From NCBI GenBank assembly GCA_963752325.1, contig CAVVXU010000007.1, positions 1 through 64,000 on the forward strand: a stretch of 64,000 bases of DNA, read 5' to 3'. Both the position numbers and the translations under genes were made by a program. The notes beneath the pieces are model-generated. The model was given only the letters and a program-made list of their open reading frames with translations. It was not told the origin of the DNA and did no database searches. The first letter of the stretch is position 1. Each line of letters begins with the position of its first letter. This stretch comes from CAVTJL01 sp963752325 (GTDB lineage Bacteria > Pseudomonadota > Alphaproteobacteria > Geminicoccales > Geminicoccaceae). Shown piece after piece: positions 53,544 through 61,829 of the stretch.

Positions 53544-54754
53544 CAGGCGCGGACGCGACGGTAGAGGTGGAACCCGCCATAGATCGCGGAGCGGTCCTGG
53601 GCGTGAAGCTCACGCGAGCGGGCTGCCTCGTAGCGCCACGGTGCCAGAAGATCGGGGGCCAGCATGGCCGGCAGAGGGGACGACTCGCCGGCAGTGCGGA
53701 AGATCACGCGTGCGCCCGGGGCAGCCGTGCGGTTGATCTGACTCCAGAGGTCGCGCAGCTGATGAGCGTTCATCCAGTCTTGCGCATCCAGGAGCACGAA
53801 GGCGTCGAGAGCGTTGGCCGGCTCCCGCGCCAGCTGGTCCGTGACCGACGCCAGGCACGGCTCGACCTTGTGAGCGCGGGCCTTGAGGGCCTGGAAGCTG
53901 GCCGGTTCCAGATAGGGGGGAAGGGAGCGCCGGGCCGGATCGTAGCCACGGCCGAACGCTTGCCAGGCAAAATAGTTGTCCTCGAAGGGGAAGTCGCATG
54001 CGAGGCGCTCGACGCGGGCTCGCACCAGCGTGGCGAGGCTACCGGAGGCGTCGACCTGAAGGGCGTCGAACTGAGCGGGCGGGATGCCCAGCCCGAAGTA
54101 GGAGACGGGCAGGCGCGCGGCCGCTCTGACCAACGGGTTGTCGAAGACGGGTGCTATGACCTCGTCGAACAGCCGCCGCTGATCCTCGATGCTCCGAGCG
54201 TCCAGCAGACGCTCCACGCGGCGCCCGTGAAGTCGGGCGACGAGATGGCCTGCCGCGATGCATCGACCGAGCAGACCGTGGCTGTAGAGGTCGTTCTGTA
54301 GGTAGGTGAAGCGCCGTCGACCCCGAAAGTTGCGGCCATCCCAATATGCCCGGGTGGTGTCATCGAGGTGGGTGCGCAGGGCGGTGTAGGTCGCGCCGTT
54401 GCGAGCGCCGCTGCCGGCGCCGAACAGGCCGAAGAAGTCCTCGTGGCCATCCAGATGGCGCGCAGCTGCGAGCTTGAGCCGAAGGAGGGCGATGTGAGCC
54501 GGGTTCAGATCGACCGCCACCACACGGGCCGGATCGGCCATCAGATAGCTCATTGCGTTGCACCCGCCCGAGGCGATCGTCAGCAGCCGCGTGGTGCTGT
54601 CGACCTCGAGCGCCGCGAGGTCGACCCGGGGATCCTCCCAGATCTGGGCGTAAACCAACCCCTCGAAGGCCTTGGCGAACAGATGCTCGAGAAGGCCTCG
54701 GCCGGAGGTGAGCCTGTGCGTCCGAGCGGCCTCCCGAACAAGCGACTTGGCCAT
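53543..54754 (-). CDS. btaA: BtaA, S-adenosylmethionine:diacylglycerol 3-amino-3-carboxypropyl transferase
   Basis: A 403-residue DUF3419 protein: FEGLVYAQIWEDPRVDLAAL, RLLTIASGGCNAMSYLMADP (SAM-site loop), VVAVDLNPAHIALLRLKLAA, FFGLFGAGSGARNG, RFTYLQNDLYSHGLLGRCIA, SYFGLGIPPAQFDALQ and FVLLDAQDWMNAHQLRDLWS. BtaA moves the 3-amino-3-carboxypropyl group of SAM onto diacylglycerol, the first step of DGTS synthesis. It is translationally coupled to btaB and follows plcP by 25 bases. Length and motif order are normal for the family. Confidence 0.92.
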   Translation of the reverse strand: MAKSLVREAARTHRLTSGRGLLEHLFAKAFEGLVYAQIWEDPRVDLAALEVDSTTRLLTIASGGCNAMSYLMADPARVVAVDLNPAHIALLRLKLAAARHLDGHEDFFGLFGAGSGARNGATYTALRTHLDDTTRAYWDGRNFRGRRRFTYLQNDLYSHGLLGRCIAAGHLVARLHGRRVERLLDARSIEDQRRLFDEVIAPVFDNPLVRAAARLPVSYFGLGIPPAQFDALQVDASGSLATLVRARVERLACDFPFEDNYFAWQAFGRGYDPARRSLPPYLEPASFQALKARAHKVEPCLASVTDQLAREPANALDAFVLLDAQDWMNAHQLRDLWSQINRTAAPGARVIFRTAGESSPLPAMLAPDLLAPWRYEAARSRELHAQDRSAIYGGFHLYRRVRA

Positions 54755-54779
54755 CGAGTGCTCCTATTGGGAAGGTGGA

Positions 54780-55595
54780 TCAGGGGCAGTGGTTGATGCG
54801 GACGCCCATCGCGTCGACCGTGAGGAAGCTCGCAGGACTGTCGACCCAGGAGCCGGCGTTGACGTAGGTCACCGCGGGACGGCCCAGGCCGGACGCCGCG
54901 AAGCGGCGCTCCAGCGGTGCGTGGGTGTGGCCGCAGACGATGACGTCGGCCCCCTGATCGGCGGCGAAGGCCACGGCGCCTTGCGCGACCTTGTCGCTCA
55001 GGTCCGTCCAGCGGTTGTGCAGGCGGTCCAGTCGCTTGGGCCATTCGCCGTCGCGCGACAGCCGATGCTGACAGAAGGCGTACAGGCAGCCTATCCAATG
55101 GCCGAGGATCTGGTGCTTCGAGATGAAGCGATCGAAGCGGTCGCCGTGGACCGCGAGATAGTGCTGGCCCATCATCGACCAGCGGAAGCTCTCACGGACC
55201 TCGATGCCGATCAGCTTGGCGACGAGTGGCGCTAGATGGCGGTCATGGTTGCCGTTCAGCCAGACCACGTCGGTCGTGCCCTGGCTCGCTAGCTGGCGGA
55301 TGAAGGCCAAAAGCGCCCAGCTGTCGGAACAGAAGCGGCGCAGCCCGTCATCGTGGAAGATATCCCCCAGCAGCACGAGACGCCGGAAGCGCCAGGCGCG
55401 GAGCGTGGCCAGCAATTGTGCCGGCCTGCTCGAGCGGAGGCCCAGATGAACGTCGGAGATGATGAGGGTGTCGGTCGTGCCGGCCGGGGGCGTGAAGCTT
55501 ACGGGCCGGCGCCAGCGTTCCGCGTCGCGACGACGTGAGATCATCGGACGGAGCGCCGGGGCAGGTGAGGCGAGGTCTTGGATCTGCGCTTGCAT
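54780..55595 (-). CDS. plcP: PlcP-type metallophosphoesterase (phospholipase C)
   Basis: A calcineurin-type phosphoesterase of about 270 residues: TLIISDVHLGLRSSRPAQLL (D-x-H metal site), RLVLLGDIFHDDGLRRFCSD (G-D), VVWLNGNHDRHLAPLVAKLI (G-N-H-D), HYLAVHGDRFDRFISKHQIL and VIVCGHTHAPLERRF (G-H-T-H). In Sinorhizobium and marine alphaproteobacteria PlcP hydrolyses phosphatidylcholine or other phospholipids to diacylglycerol when phosphate is scarce, which feeds BtaA. It is also similar to LpxH (UDP-diacylglucosamine hydrolase), but the btaA-btaB neighbours favour PlcP. The start is uncertain (55595 or 55544). Confidence 0.85.
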   Translation of the reverse strand: MQAQIQDLASPAPALRPMISRRRDAERWRRPVSFTPPAGTTDTLIISDVHLGLRSSRPAQLLATLRAWRFRRLVLLGDIFHDDGLRRFCSDSWALLAFIRQLASQGTTDVVWLNGNHDRHLAPLVAKLIGIEVRESFRWSMMGQHYLAVHGDRFDRFISKHQILGHWIGCLYAFCQHRLSRDGEWPKRLDRLHNRWTDLSDKVAQGAVAFAADQGADVIVCGHTHAPLERRFAASGLGRPAVTYVNAGSWVDSPASFLTVDAMGVRINHCP

Positions 55596-55801
55596 CACGA
55601 GCGGGGCTCTAGAGCCCGACCGTGACAAGCCCGCGGTAGAAGTATGACGTCCGGATTGCGGGAAAGAGTTGTTCGAGCGCGATCGCTAGGTGTGACAGCG
55701 GCGCCGCATGGTCTCAGGTCTCAGCAGGTCTGCGCTCGAGTGCGCCCGACCACTGACCGCCAGCGGCCGGGCGCGCACTCTAGGAAGCCGAAACCTGGGT
55801 C

Positions 55802-56806
55802 TCAGAGGCGACCCATGAGCGCTGCGGTGTCGCACATCCGGTTGCTGAAGCCCCACTCGTTGTCATACCAGGACGCAACGCGGACGAGCTTGCCTTCCAG
55901 GGCCTTGGTGGCGCTGAGATCGACAGTCGAGCTGGCCGGCTGGTGGTTGAAGTCCACCGAGACGAGCGGCTCCGTGTGGTAGGCGAGGACACCCTTCAAC
56001 GGGCCGTCCGCCGCCGCCTTGATCAGGCCGTTCACCTCCTCCACGGTCGTCTCACGCTTCGGCACGAAGGTCAGATCGACGAGCGAGACGTTGGGCGTCG
56101 GCACTCGGATCGCCACCCCGTCGAGCCGGCCCTTGAGTTCCGGCAGCACGAGGCCGACAGCCTTGGCGGCGCCGGTCGAGGTCGGAATCATCGAACACGC
56201 GGCGGCCCGCGCCCTATGCAGGTCCTTGTGGAAGACATCGAGCAGATGCTGGTCATTCGTATAAGAGTGGATGGTCGTCATATGGCCCCGCTCGATGCCG
56301 AGGCCGTCGTTCAGGACCTTGGCGACCGGCGCCAGGCAGTTGGTCGTGCAGGACGCGTTCGATACGACCTTGTGCTCGGGCTTCAGGCTCGTGTGGTTCA
56401 CGCCGTAGACCACCGTGAGATCGACGCCGTCGCCCGGGGCGGAGATGAGCACCTTGCCCGCGCCCGCCTCCAGATGCCTTCCGGCCGTCTCACGCTTGGT
56501 GAACACCCCCGTGCACTCGAGAACGATATCGACTCCGAGCGCGCCCCAGGGCAGCTTGGTCAGGTCCTTCTCGGCGATCACCTTGATCGGCCCGGTGCCG
56601 ACGTCCATGACGTCGCCCTCGAGCTGGACCTTGCCGTGAAACCGCCCATGCACGCTGTCGTAGCGGAATAGGTGGGCGTTGGTGGCCGGCGGTGCGAGAT
56701 CGTTGACGGCCACGACCCTGATATCGTCGCGCCCGCTCTCGACGATCGCCCGCAGAATGTTGCGACCGATACGTCCGAAGCCATTGATGGCGATGCTCAC
56801 CGTCAC
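55802..56806 (-). CDS. gap: Glyceraldehyde-3-phosphate dehydrogenase
   Basis: A 334-residue type I GAPDH: VSIAINGFGRIGRNILRAIV (NAD loop), VVAVNDLAPPATNAHLFRYD, KVLISAPGDGVDLTVVYGVN, HKVVSNASCTTNCLAPVAKV with the catalytic Cys, TTIHSYTNDQHLLDVFHKDL, TSTGAAKAVGLVLPELKGRL and ASWYDNEWGFSNRM. Everything needed for catalysis is present. Asp in AVNDLA points to NAD preference. It lies 17 bases after tkt, so both are in one transcript. It is followed by the inserted lipid genes rather than directly by pgk. Confidence 0.96.
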   Translation of the reverse strand: MTVSIAINGFGRIGRNILRAIVESGRDDIRVVAVNDLAPPATNAHLFRYDSVHGRFHGKVQLEGDVMDVGTGPIKVIAEKDLTKLPWGALGVDIVLECTGVFTKRETAGRHLEAGAGKVLISAPGDGVDLTVVYGVNHTSLKPEHKVVSNASCTTNCLAPVAKVLNDGLGIERGHMTTIHSYTNDQHLLDVFHKDLHRARAAACSMIPTSTGAAKAVGLVLPELKGRLDGVAIRVPTPNVSLVDLTFVPKRETTVEEVNGLIKAAADGPLKGVLAYHTEPLVSVDFNHQPASSTVDLSATKALEGKLVRVASWYDNEWGFSNRMCDTAALMGRL

Positions 56807-56823
56807 CTAGGTTCTCCCTCGTC

Positions 56824-58836
56824 TCAGCTGGCCAGGCAGCGCTTCACCCGCTCGGCGACCGCGTCGGCGGTGATGCCGAAATGCTTGTACAGGACCTTGT
56901 CGGCACCGCTGGCACCGAAGCTCCGCATGCCGATGACGTCGTCCTCGCTCGCCACGTAGCGTGTCCACCCGAAGGGGCTGGCCGCCTCGACGGCAACGCG
57001 CGGTGCATGGCCCAGCACGCTTGCCCGATAGCTCTCGGGCTGTCGGTCGAACAGCTCGAAGCAGGGGAGCGAGACGACGGCCGTGCCGATGCCCGCATCC
57101 TGCAGCTGATCGCGCGCGGCGATGGCGACGATCACCTCCGAGCCGGTGGCCAGGATCGTGGCCTGCCGATCACCGTCCGCCTCGGCCAGCACATAGCCGC
57201 CTCGCCCGGACAGATTCTCGTCGGTATGGGTCGTCCGCACCGTAGGAAGGTTCTGCCGGCTGAGCGCCATGACAGAAGGCGCGTGGCGGCTCTCGAGCGC
57301 GGCCAGCCAGCACTCCGCCGTCTCGACCGCATCCGCCGGCCTAAACACCAGGAGGTTGGGCATGGCGCGAAGCGAGGCAAGATGCTCGACAGGCTGATGG
57401 GTTGGGCCATCCTCGCCGAGGCCGATCGAGTCGTGCGTTCCCACGAGGATCACACGTATCCCCATGAGCGCCGCGAGGCGGATCGACGGCCGGCAATAGT
57501 CTGTGAAGACAAGGAATGTGCCGCCGTAGGGGATGACCCCGCCATGCAGGGCCATACCGTTCATCGCCGCCATCATCCCGTGCTCACGCACGCCGTAGTG
57601 GACGTAGCGGCCGGCGAACGAGCCCGGCCCAACCTCGGCCATTCCTTTCGTCTTGGTGTTGTTGGAGCCCGTCAGATCGGCCGAGCCGCCCACCATCTCC
57701 GGGATCGCATCCACCAGCACCTCGAGGGCCATCTCGCTCGACTTGCGGGTCGCGACCTCGGGCTTCTCCTGCGATAGGCGCGCCTTGAGGCCGTTCACGC
57801 GCGCGACGAGATCAGAGGGCAGCTCTCCAGCCAGCGAGCTATCGAACGCCGCCCGCCGGTCGCCCGGGAGCGCCGCGAGCTGCCTTTCCCAGGCCTCGCG
57901 CAGCGGGGCGCCCCTGCTTCCAAGGCGTCGCCACTCCGCAAGGATCTCATCCGGAATGACGAAGGGCGGATAGGTCCAGCCGAGGGCCTCGCGCGCTGCA
58001 GCCACCTCGGCCGCGCCCAGAGCCGAGCCGTGCGCCGCCGCGGTGCCGCCCTTCTTGGGGGCCCCTTTGCCTATCGTGGTGCGGCATGCGATCAGCGACG
58101 GGCGGGAGGCAGCCTTGGCTCGGCCTATCGCCGCGTCGACGGCGTCAGGATCATGGCCGTCGACGCGCTCGGCCTCCCACCCATAGGCGCGGAACCGCTC
58201 GACGACGTCGTCGGAATAGGCGAGCGTTGTCGGACCATCGATCGAGACGTGGTTGTCGTCGTAGAGGACGATCAGCTTGCGCAGGCGCAGATGGCCGGCC
58301 AGCGCCGCGGCCTCGTGACTGACGCCTTCCATCATATCGCCATCCCCCGCGATGACGTAAGTATGATGGTCGACGAGCTCGGTCCCCCAGCGGGCCTCGA
58401 GGAGCTGCTCGGCCAGCGCCATGCCGACCGCGGTCGCGATGCCCTGACCTAGCGGTCCGGTCGTCGTCTCCACACCCTCGGTATGCCCATACTCGGGATG
58501 TGCAGGCGTCTTCGAGCCAAGCACACGATACTGCTCGAGCTGCTCGAGCGGCACGCCATCGTAGCCGGTGAGATAGAGAAGCGAGTAGATCAGCATCGAG
58601 CCGTGGCCGGCCGACTGTACGTAGCGATCCCGGTTAGGCCATCGGGGTGCCTTCGGGTCGAAGCGGAGATGGCGAGTGAACAGCACCGTCGCCACATCCG
58701 CCATGCCCATCGGCATTCCGGGGTGGCCTGATCCGACCTTCTCCACAGCGTCCATCGTCAGCACGCGAATCGTGTTGGCGAGGTCAAGAGGCGTGACCGC
58801 TCGGCTCATGAAATGGCCCAATTCGTTCGTCGTCAT
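56824..58836 (-). CDS. tkt: Transketolase
   Basis: A 670-residue thiamine-diphosphate enzyme: DAVEKVGSGHPGMPMGMADV, YGHTEGVETTTGPLGQGIAT, YVIAGDGDMMEGVSHEAAAL (ThDP/Mg motif), IGKGAPKKGGTAAAHGSALG, VHYGVREHGMMAAMNGMALH (catalytic Glu in the Pyr domain) and GLGEDGPTHQPVEHLASLRA. Length is normal. It transfers two-carbon units in the pentose phosphate route. The ATG at 58836 gives the start MTTNELGHFMSRAV; ATG 58809 is an alternative, and neither has a strong ribosome site. It heads the minus-strand carbon operon and is divergent from the DUF4164-zapA genes. Confidence 0.95.
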   Translation of the reverse strand: MTTNELGHFMSRAVTPLDLANTIRVLTMDAVEKVGSGHPGMPMGMADVATVLFTRHLRFDPKAPRWPNRDRYVQSAGHGSMLIYSLLYLTGYDGVPLEQLEQYRVLGSKTPAHPEYGHTEGVETTTGPLGQGIATAVGMALAEQLLEARWGTELVDHHTYVIAGDGDMMEGVSHEAAALAGHLRLRKLIVLYDDNHVSIDGPTTLAYSDDVVERFRAYGWEAERVDGHDPDAVDAAIGRAKAASRPSLIACRTTIGKGAPKKGGTAAAHGSALGAAEVAAAREALGWTYPPFVIPDEILAEWRRLGSRGAPLREAWERQLAALPGDRRAAFDSSLAGELPSDLVARVNGLKARLSQEKPEVATRKSSEMALEVLVDAIPEMVGGSADLTGSNNTKTKGMAEVGPGSFAGRYVHYGVREHGMMAAMNGMALHGGVIPYGGTFLVFTDYCRPSIRLAALMGIRVILVGTHDSIGLGEDGPTHQPVEHLASLRAMPNLLVFRPADAVETAECWLAALESRHAPSVMALSRQNLPTVRTTHTDENLSGRGGYVLAEADGDRQATILATGSEVIVAIAARDQLQDAGIGTAVVSLPCFELFDRQPESYRASVLGHAPRVAVEAASPFGWTRYVASEDDVIGMRSFGASGADKVLYKHFGITADAVAERVKRCLAS

Positions 58837-59028
58837 GGAACACGGAGGTCGTCGCGCGAACCTCCCCTCAACGGAGAATCGCACGGGAGACTGGCGGGAG
58901 TCCCGCAAAAATCAACTGTCTCGATCGGGTGAGACACGGCCATGCGGGAGCGGCATGGTTGACGACGTCGCCCCAGGGTGCAAGAAGGTGCGTCAATTCA
59001 ACCCGCTAGCGGGACGGTTGTCTGTCGC

Positions 59029-59317
59029 ATGTCAGGATACGAGGCAGCCGAGCGGCGGCTGACGGTGGCGCTGGACAGGTTGCAGGCGGCGACCGCTGCA
59101 AAGATCGACCGTCTTGTGGCGGATCACGCTCGTCTTCAGCAGCTTCACCAGAACTCTCGACCGGGACTGTGAGCTGTTGCGTGCCGAGTGCGATCGCCTG
59201 CAGCGGGAGCTGCAGGCGCTTCGGCAGCGCCACGACCGGCTGGCCGAGACCGCATCGACGGTCGGTGATCGCCTCGACGTTGCGATCGGTGACCTCGAGG
59301 ACCTCATGGGAGCCTGA
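59029..59317 (+). CDS. DUF4164 family coiled-coil protein (frame break)
   Basis: A protein of about 95 residues, nearly all coiled coil: SGYEAAERRLTVALDRLQAA, then VADHARLQQLHQ and, after a frame change near 59145, DRDCELLRAECDRLQRELQA and RHDRLAETASTVGDRLDVAI. DUF4164 proteins sit directly upstream of zapA in many alphaproteobacteria, as here (three-base gap). The role is unknown, but the constant link with zapA suggests cell division. Confidence 0.75.
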
Positions 59318-59320
59318 GCC

Positions 59321-59650
59321 ATGCCCACGCTCGAGGTCGGTATAGCCGGACGCCGGCATCAGGTGCAGTGCGACGAGGGCGAGGAGCCCCGTCTCAAAAA
59401 GCTCGCCAGCTATGTCGACGACAAGGCCGGCGACATAGCTCGTCGGTCACCGCAGCTTACAGAGCCACGCATCCTCCTGTTGACGAGCCTCCTGCTCGCC
59501 GACGAGCTGTTCGACGCCTACCAGGAGATCCAACAGCTCCGATTGAAGGCCGGCAGGGAAGGCGGTGCCGGCCAGGACGATACGGCCCGGGCGGTAGAGC
59601 GAGTGGCAGAACGCTTGGAGCAGCTTGCGGCCGAGCTGGAGAAGACCTAA
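59321..59650 (+). CDS. zapA: Cell division protein ZapA
   Basis: A 109-residue protein: PTLEVGIAGRRHQVQCDEGE opens the ZapA globular domain, followed by EPRLKKLASYVDDKAGDIAR, EPRILLLTSLLLADELFDAY and a C-terminal coiled coil. ZapA crosslinks FtsZ filaments at the Z ring. The gene order DUF4164-zapA-(6S RNA)-fthC is typical of alphaproteobacteria. No frame problem seen. Confidence 0.9.
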   Translation: MPTLEVGIAGRRHQVQCDEGEEPRLKKLASYVDDKAGDIARRSPQLTEPRILLLTSLLLADELFDAYQEIQQLRLKAGREGGAGQDDTARAVERVAERLEQLAAELEKT

Positions 59651-59659
59651 CTACCGCAA

Positions 59660-59822
59660 CGGCGGTTGCTGCCAGGTGCGCTTAACGTCCGTTAACGCTC
59701 TGGGCCTAATTCGTTCCAATGGGAGCTGTCCCTGCCGTGGCCCTGGTCACGGTACATGGCGCCCACCTGCAGAGCAGGCCCCAGGGATGAATTGGACGTC
59801 ACCGGCCATGGTGGCACCGCCG
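59660..59822 (+). ncRNA. ssrS: Candidate 6S RNA
   Basis: The gap between zapA and fthC, the usual place of 6S RNA, can fold into one long imperfect hairpin of about 163 bases. The closing stem pairs CGGCGGTTGC (59660-59669) with GCACCGCCG (59814-59822) with one bulge. Further in, CGTTCCAAT (59712-59720) pairs with ATTGGACG (59791-59798), and TCCCTG (59729-59734) with CAGGGA (59782-59787). The tip holds two small hairpins (CCGTG/CACGG and CCTGC/GCAGG). Long-rod shape, length and position fit 6S RNA, which binds sigma-70 RNA polymerase. An internal TTAACG-TC-CGTTAA hairpin could compete. Confidence 0.5.
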
Positions 59823-59851
59823 CTTTGTGGTATTTCGCTCATGAGCTCTTA

Positions 59852-60451
59852 TTGACCGTCGCCCTTGAGAAGGCAGCTCTGCGCCAGCATGTGCAGGGTT
59901 TGCGGCGCGCGCTGAGCGTTGAGGAGCGGGCGAGGCGGAGTGCCGCTGCGACGAGCCGGCTTCTCGGTTTGCTGCATTCACTGCCGGATGGGCCGGTGGC
60001 TTGTTTTCATTCACTCGCCGACGAGCTTGACACCGCAGGTCTCATCGCGGAGCTGGCGTGTCGTGGCCGCGCGATCCTGCTGCCGCGCGTCGTCGTGCCG
60101 AGCCAGCCTTTGGCTCTGCACTTGTGGGCTCCCGGGCAGCCGCTTGTGGCCGGCAGGTTCGGTCTGTCCGAGCCATCGCCCGATGCCCCTGTCGTCGATC
60201 CGGCACTGGTCGTTACGCCTCTTCTGGCGGTCGATGCGCGCGGTCATCGGCTGGGCTACGGGGCGGGGTTCTATGACAGGACGCTGGCTGGCCTCATCGA
60301 GCGTGGCGTCTCGTTTATGACCGTAGGTCTTGCATTCGACCTGCAGCGCGTTGAGCGTGTGCCGATAGAGACCACCGATGTGGCGCTCGACATTCTTGTG
60401 ACTGAGGCCCGGGTGACGCGATTCGCGCGCGTCGGTCGGAGGGGAGACTGA
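59852..60451 (+). CDS. fthC: 5-formyltetrahydrofolate cyclo-ligase
   Basis: About 199 residues: ALEKAALRQHVQGLRRALSV and ARRSAAATSRLLGLLHSLPD (N-terminal helices), VACFHSLADELDTAGLIAEL, ILLPRVVVPSQPLALHLWAP and VVTPLLAVDARGHRLGYGAG followed by FYDRTLAGL. The last block is the ATP- and folate-binding signature. The enzyme converts 5-formyl-THF to 5,10-methenyl-THF. No ATG fits, and TTG at 59852 is the most likely start, so the N-terminus is uncertain. It lies just downstream of the candidate 6S RNA and may be read through from it. Confidence 0.87.
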   Translation: MTVALEKAALRQHVQGLRRALSVEERARRSAAATSRLLGLLHSLPDGPVACFHSLADELDTAGLIAELACRGRAILLPRVVVPSQPLALHLWAPGQPLVAGRFGLSEPSPDAPVVDPALVVTPLLAVDARGHRLGYGAGFYDRTLAGLIERGVSFMTVGLAFDLQRVERVPIETTDVALDILVTEARVTRFARVGRRGD

Positions 60452-60455
60452 TCGC

Positions 60456-61283
60456 GTGCGCATCGCTTATGTCGGCGACATCGTGGGTCGTGCCGGCCGG
60501 ACCGTGCTGCTCGAGGAGCTTGCCGGCCTGCGCCGAAGCCTCGGGCTCGACGCGCTTGTGGTGAACGTCGAGAACGCAGCCGGTGGCTACGGTGTCACGT
60601 CGCAGCTGGTGCGGGAGTTCCTCGACGCAGGCGCCGACCTTCTGACCCTTGGGAACCACGCCTGGGACCAAAAGGATCTGGTGGGCTTCATCGGCTCCGA
60701 GCCGCGGCTGATACGGCCGCTCAACATGGCGCCCGGGGTGCCCGGGAAGGGTGTGGGGGAGTTTCGGACGGCGCGCGGCAAGCGCCTGATCGTTGTCCAG
60801 GCGCTCGGGAGGCTCTTCATGGGTCTCGCGGACGATCCTTTCAGGGCGCTGGACGCCGAGCTCGCGCGGTGGATCCTGGGCGGTAATGCCGACGCCATCC
60901 TGGTCGACCTCCATGCCGAGGCGACCAGCGAGAAGATGGCGCTCGGCCATCATCTTGACGGACGTGTCTCGCTGGTGGCCGGGACCCATACGCACGTGCC
61001 GACAGCCGATGCGCAGGTTTTGATGGGCGGAACCGGCTACATCACGGACGTCGGCATGACCGGCGACTATGACAGCGTGATCGGCATGGACAAGGCACTG
61101 TCGATGCAGCGGTGGCAGACCAGCGTGCCGAGCAAGAAGCTGGAGCCCGCCATGGCCGAGGCCACACTCTGCGCCGTCTTCCTGGAGACTGACGATGCGA
61201 CCGGGCTCGCTCGTCGCGTTGAGCCGATCAGGCTGCGGGGTCGGCTCGCCGAGGCCTATCCAGCCGGGTTCGAGCGGAGCTGA
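60456..61283 (+). CDS. YmdB-type metallophosphoesterase (TIGR00282 family)
   Basis: A 275-residue dinuclear-metal phosphoesterase: RIAYVGDIVGRAGRTVLLEE (metal D), LVVNVENAAGGYGVTSQLV (metal N), LLTLGNHAWDQKDLVGFI (N-H), ADAILVDLHAEATSEKMALG and VSLVAGTHTHVPTADAQVLM (H-x-H). In Bacillus, YmdB hydrolyses cyclic nucleotides and affects biofilm choices; the role in alphaproteobacteria is unclear. The GTG start has GGAGGGG just upstream, four bases after the fthC stop, so the two are an operon. Confidence 0.92.
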   Translation: MRIAYVGDIVGRAGRTVLLEELAGLRRSLGLDALVVNVENAAGGYGVTSQLVREFLDAGADLLTLGNHAWDQKDLVGFIGSEPRLIRPLNMAPGVPGKGVGEFRTARGKRLIVVQALGRLFMGLADDPFRALDAELARWILGGNADAILVDLHAEATSEKMALGHHLDGRVSLVAGTHTHVPTADAQVLMGGTGYITDVGMTGDYDSVIGMDKALSMQRWQTSVPSKKLEPAMAEATLCAVFLETDDATGLARRVEPIRLRGRLAEAYPAGFERS

Positions 61284-61534
61284 CCCTCGGGCGCGAGCCT
61301 CCAAACACACGCTCCATCAAGGAGGCGCTCAACGGTGCGCTCGAGACGGGCCTGCTCGACGAGAACGGCGGCGAGGAAGCGCTGTCGCGCATCAGTCTCG
61401 AGATCCGGATAGTCGTGCAGGATCTCGGCGATGGATCGGATCGAGGCGAGCGGCGTGCGCAGCTCGTGCGCGAGCCCGTCATAGGACAGCGCTGTGGCCG
61501 AAGGTGGCGCCGGACCTTGCTCTCCATCGTGCAT
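61256..61534 (-). CDS. Stand-alone HisKA phosphoacceptor domain (92 aa)
   Basis: A 92-residue protein consisting of an H-box with its dimerisation helices: LAHELRTPLASIRSIAEILH contains the phosphoacceptor His of histidine kinases. The second helix RFLAAVLVEQARLERTVERL follows, then a short tail. No ATP-binding domain or sensor follows or precedes it; the upstream frame is antisense noise. It could be a phosphotransfer protein or the remains of a kinase gene. It overlaps the end of the ymdB gene on the opposite strand by 28 bases. No response regulator is adjacent. Bases 61535-61829 hold no other gene. Confidence 0.55.
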   Translation of the reverse strand: MHDGEQGPAPPSATALSYDGLAHELRTPLASIRSIAEILHDYPDLETDARQRFLAAVLVEQARLERTVERLLDGACVWRLAPEGQLRSNPAG

Positions 61535-61829
61535 CGGGTGGTCTCTCGCGCAGGTCGGTCGGCTTCTAGAGATATGGAGCAGGCAACAGCCTCGCATCCC
61601 GCTTGGTCGCCTATGCGGCGATGCACCACACGTCGGAAGGTCCGCCAGCTCGGCCCGTGATGATGGGCTGGCGGCGGCAGGTCCCGGGCGTCGCCGTCTC
61701 GTCCCGCAGGAGTTGCCTGAAGCCCGGCAGTTGGTGCATGTGACGCGCTCACCATCGCAAGCCCGTTGCGCGTTCTCCTGCAATCGCCGACCTAGAGGGG
61801 TCGCGAGCGACGATCCCTGGAACCCAGCC

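Noticed and set aside
55596..55801. Possible Pho boxes upstream of plcP
   Set aside because: Isolated TGACA-like half-sites occur (GTGACAA at 55622, ATGACGT at 55644, GTGACAG at 55692), but no tandem pair with the 11-base period of a real Pho box is present, so I do not call one.
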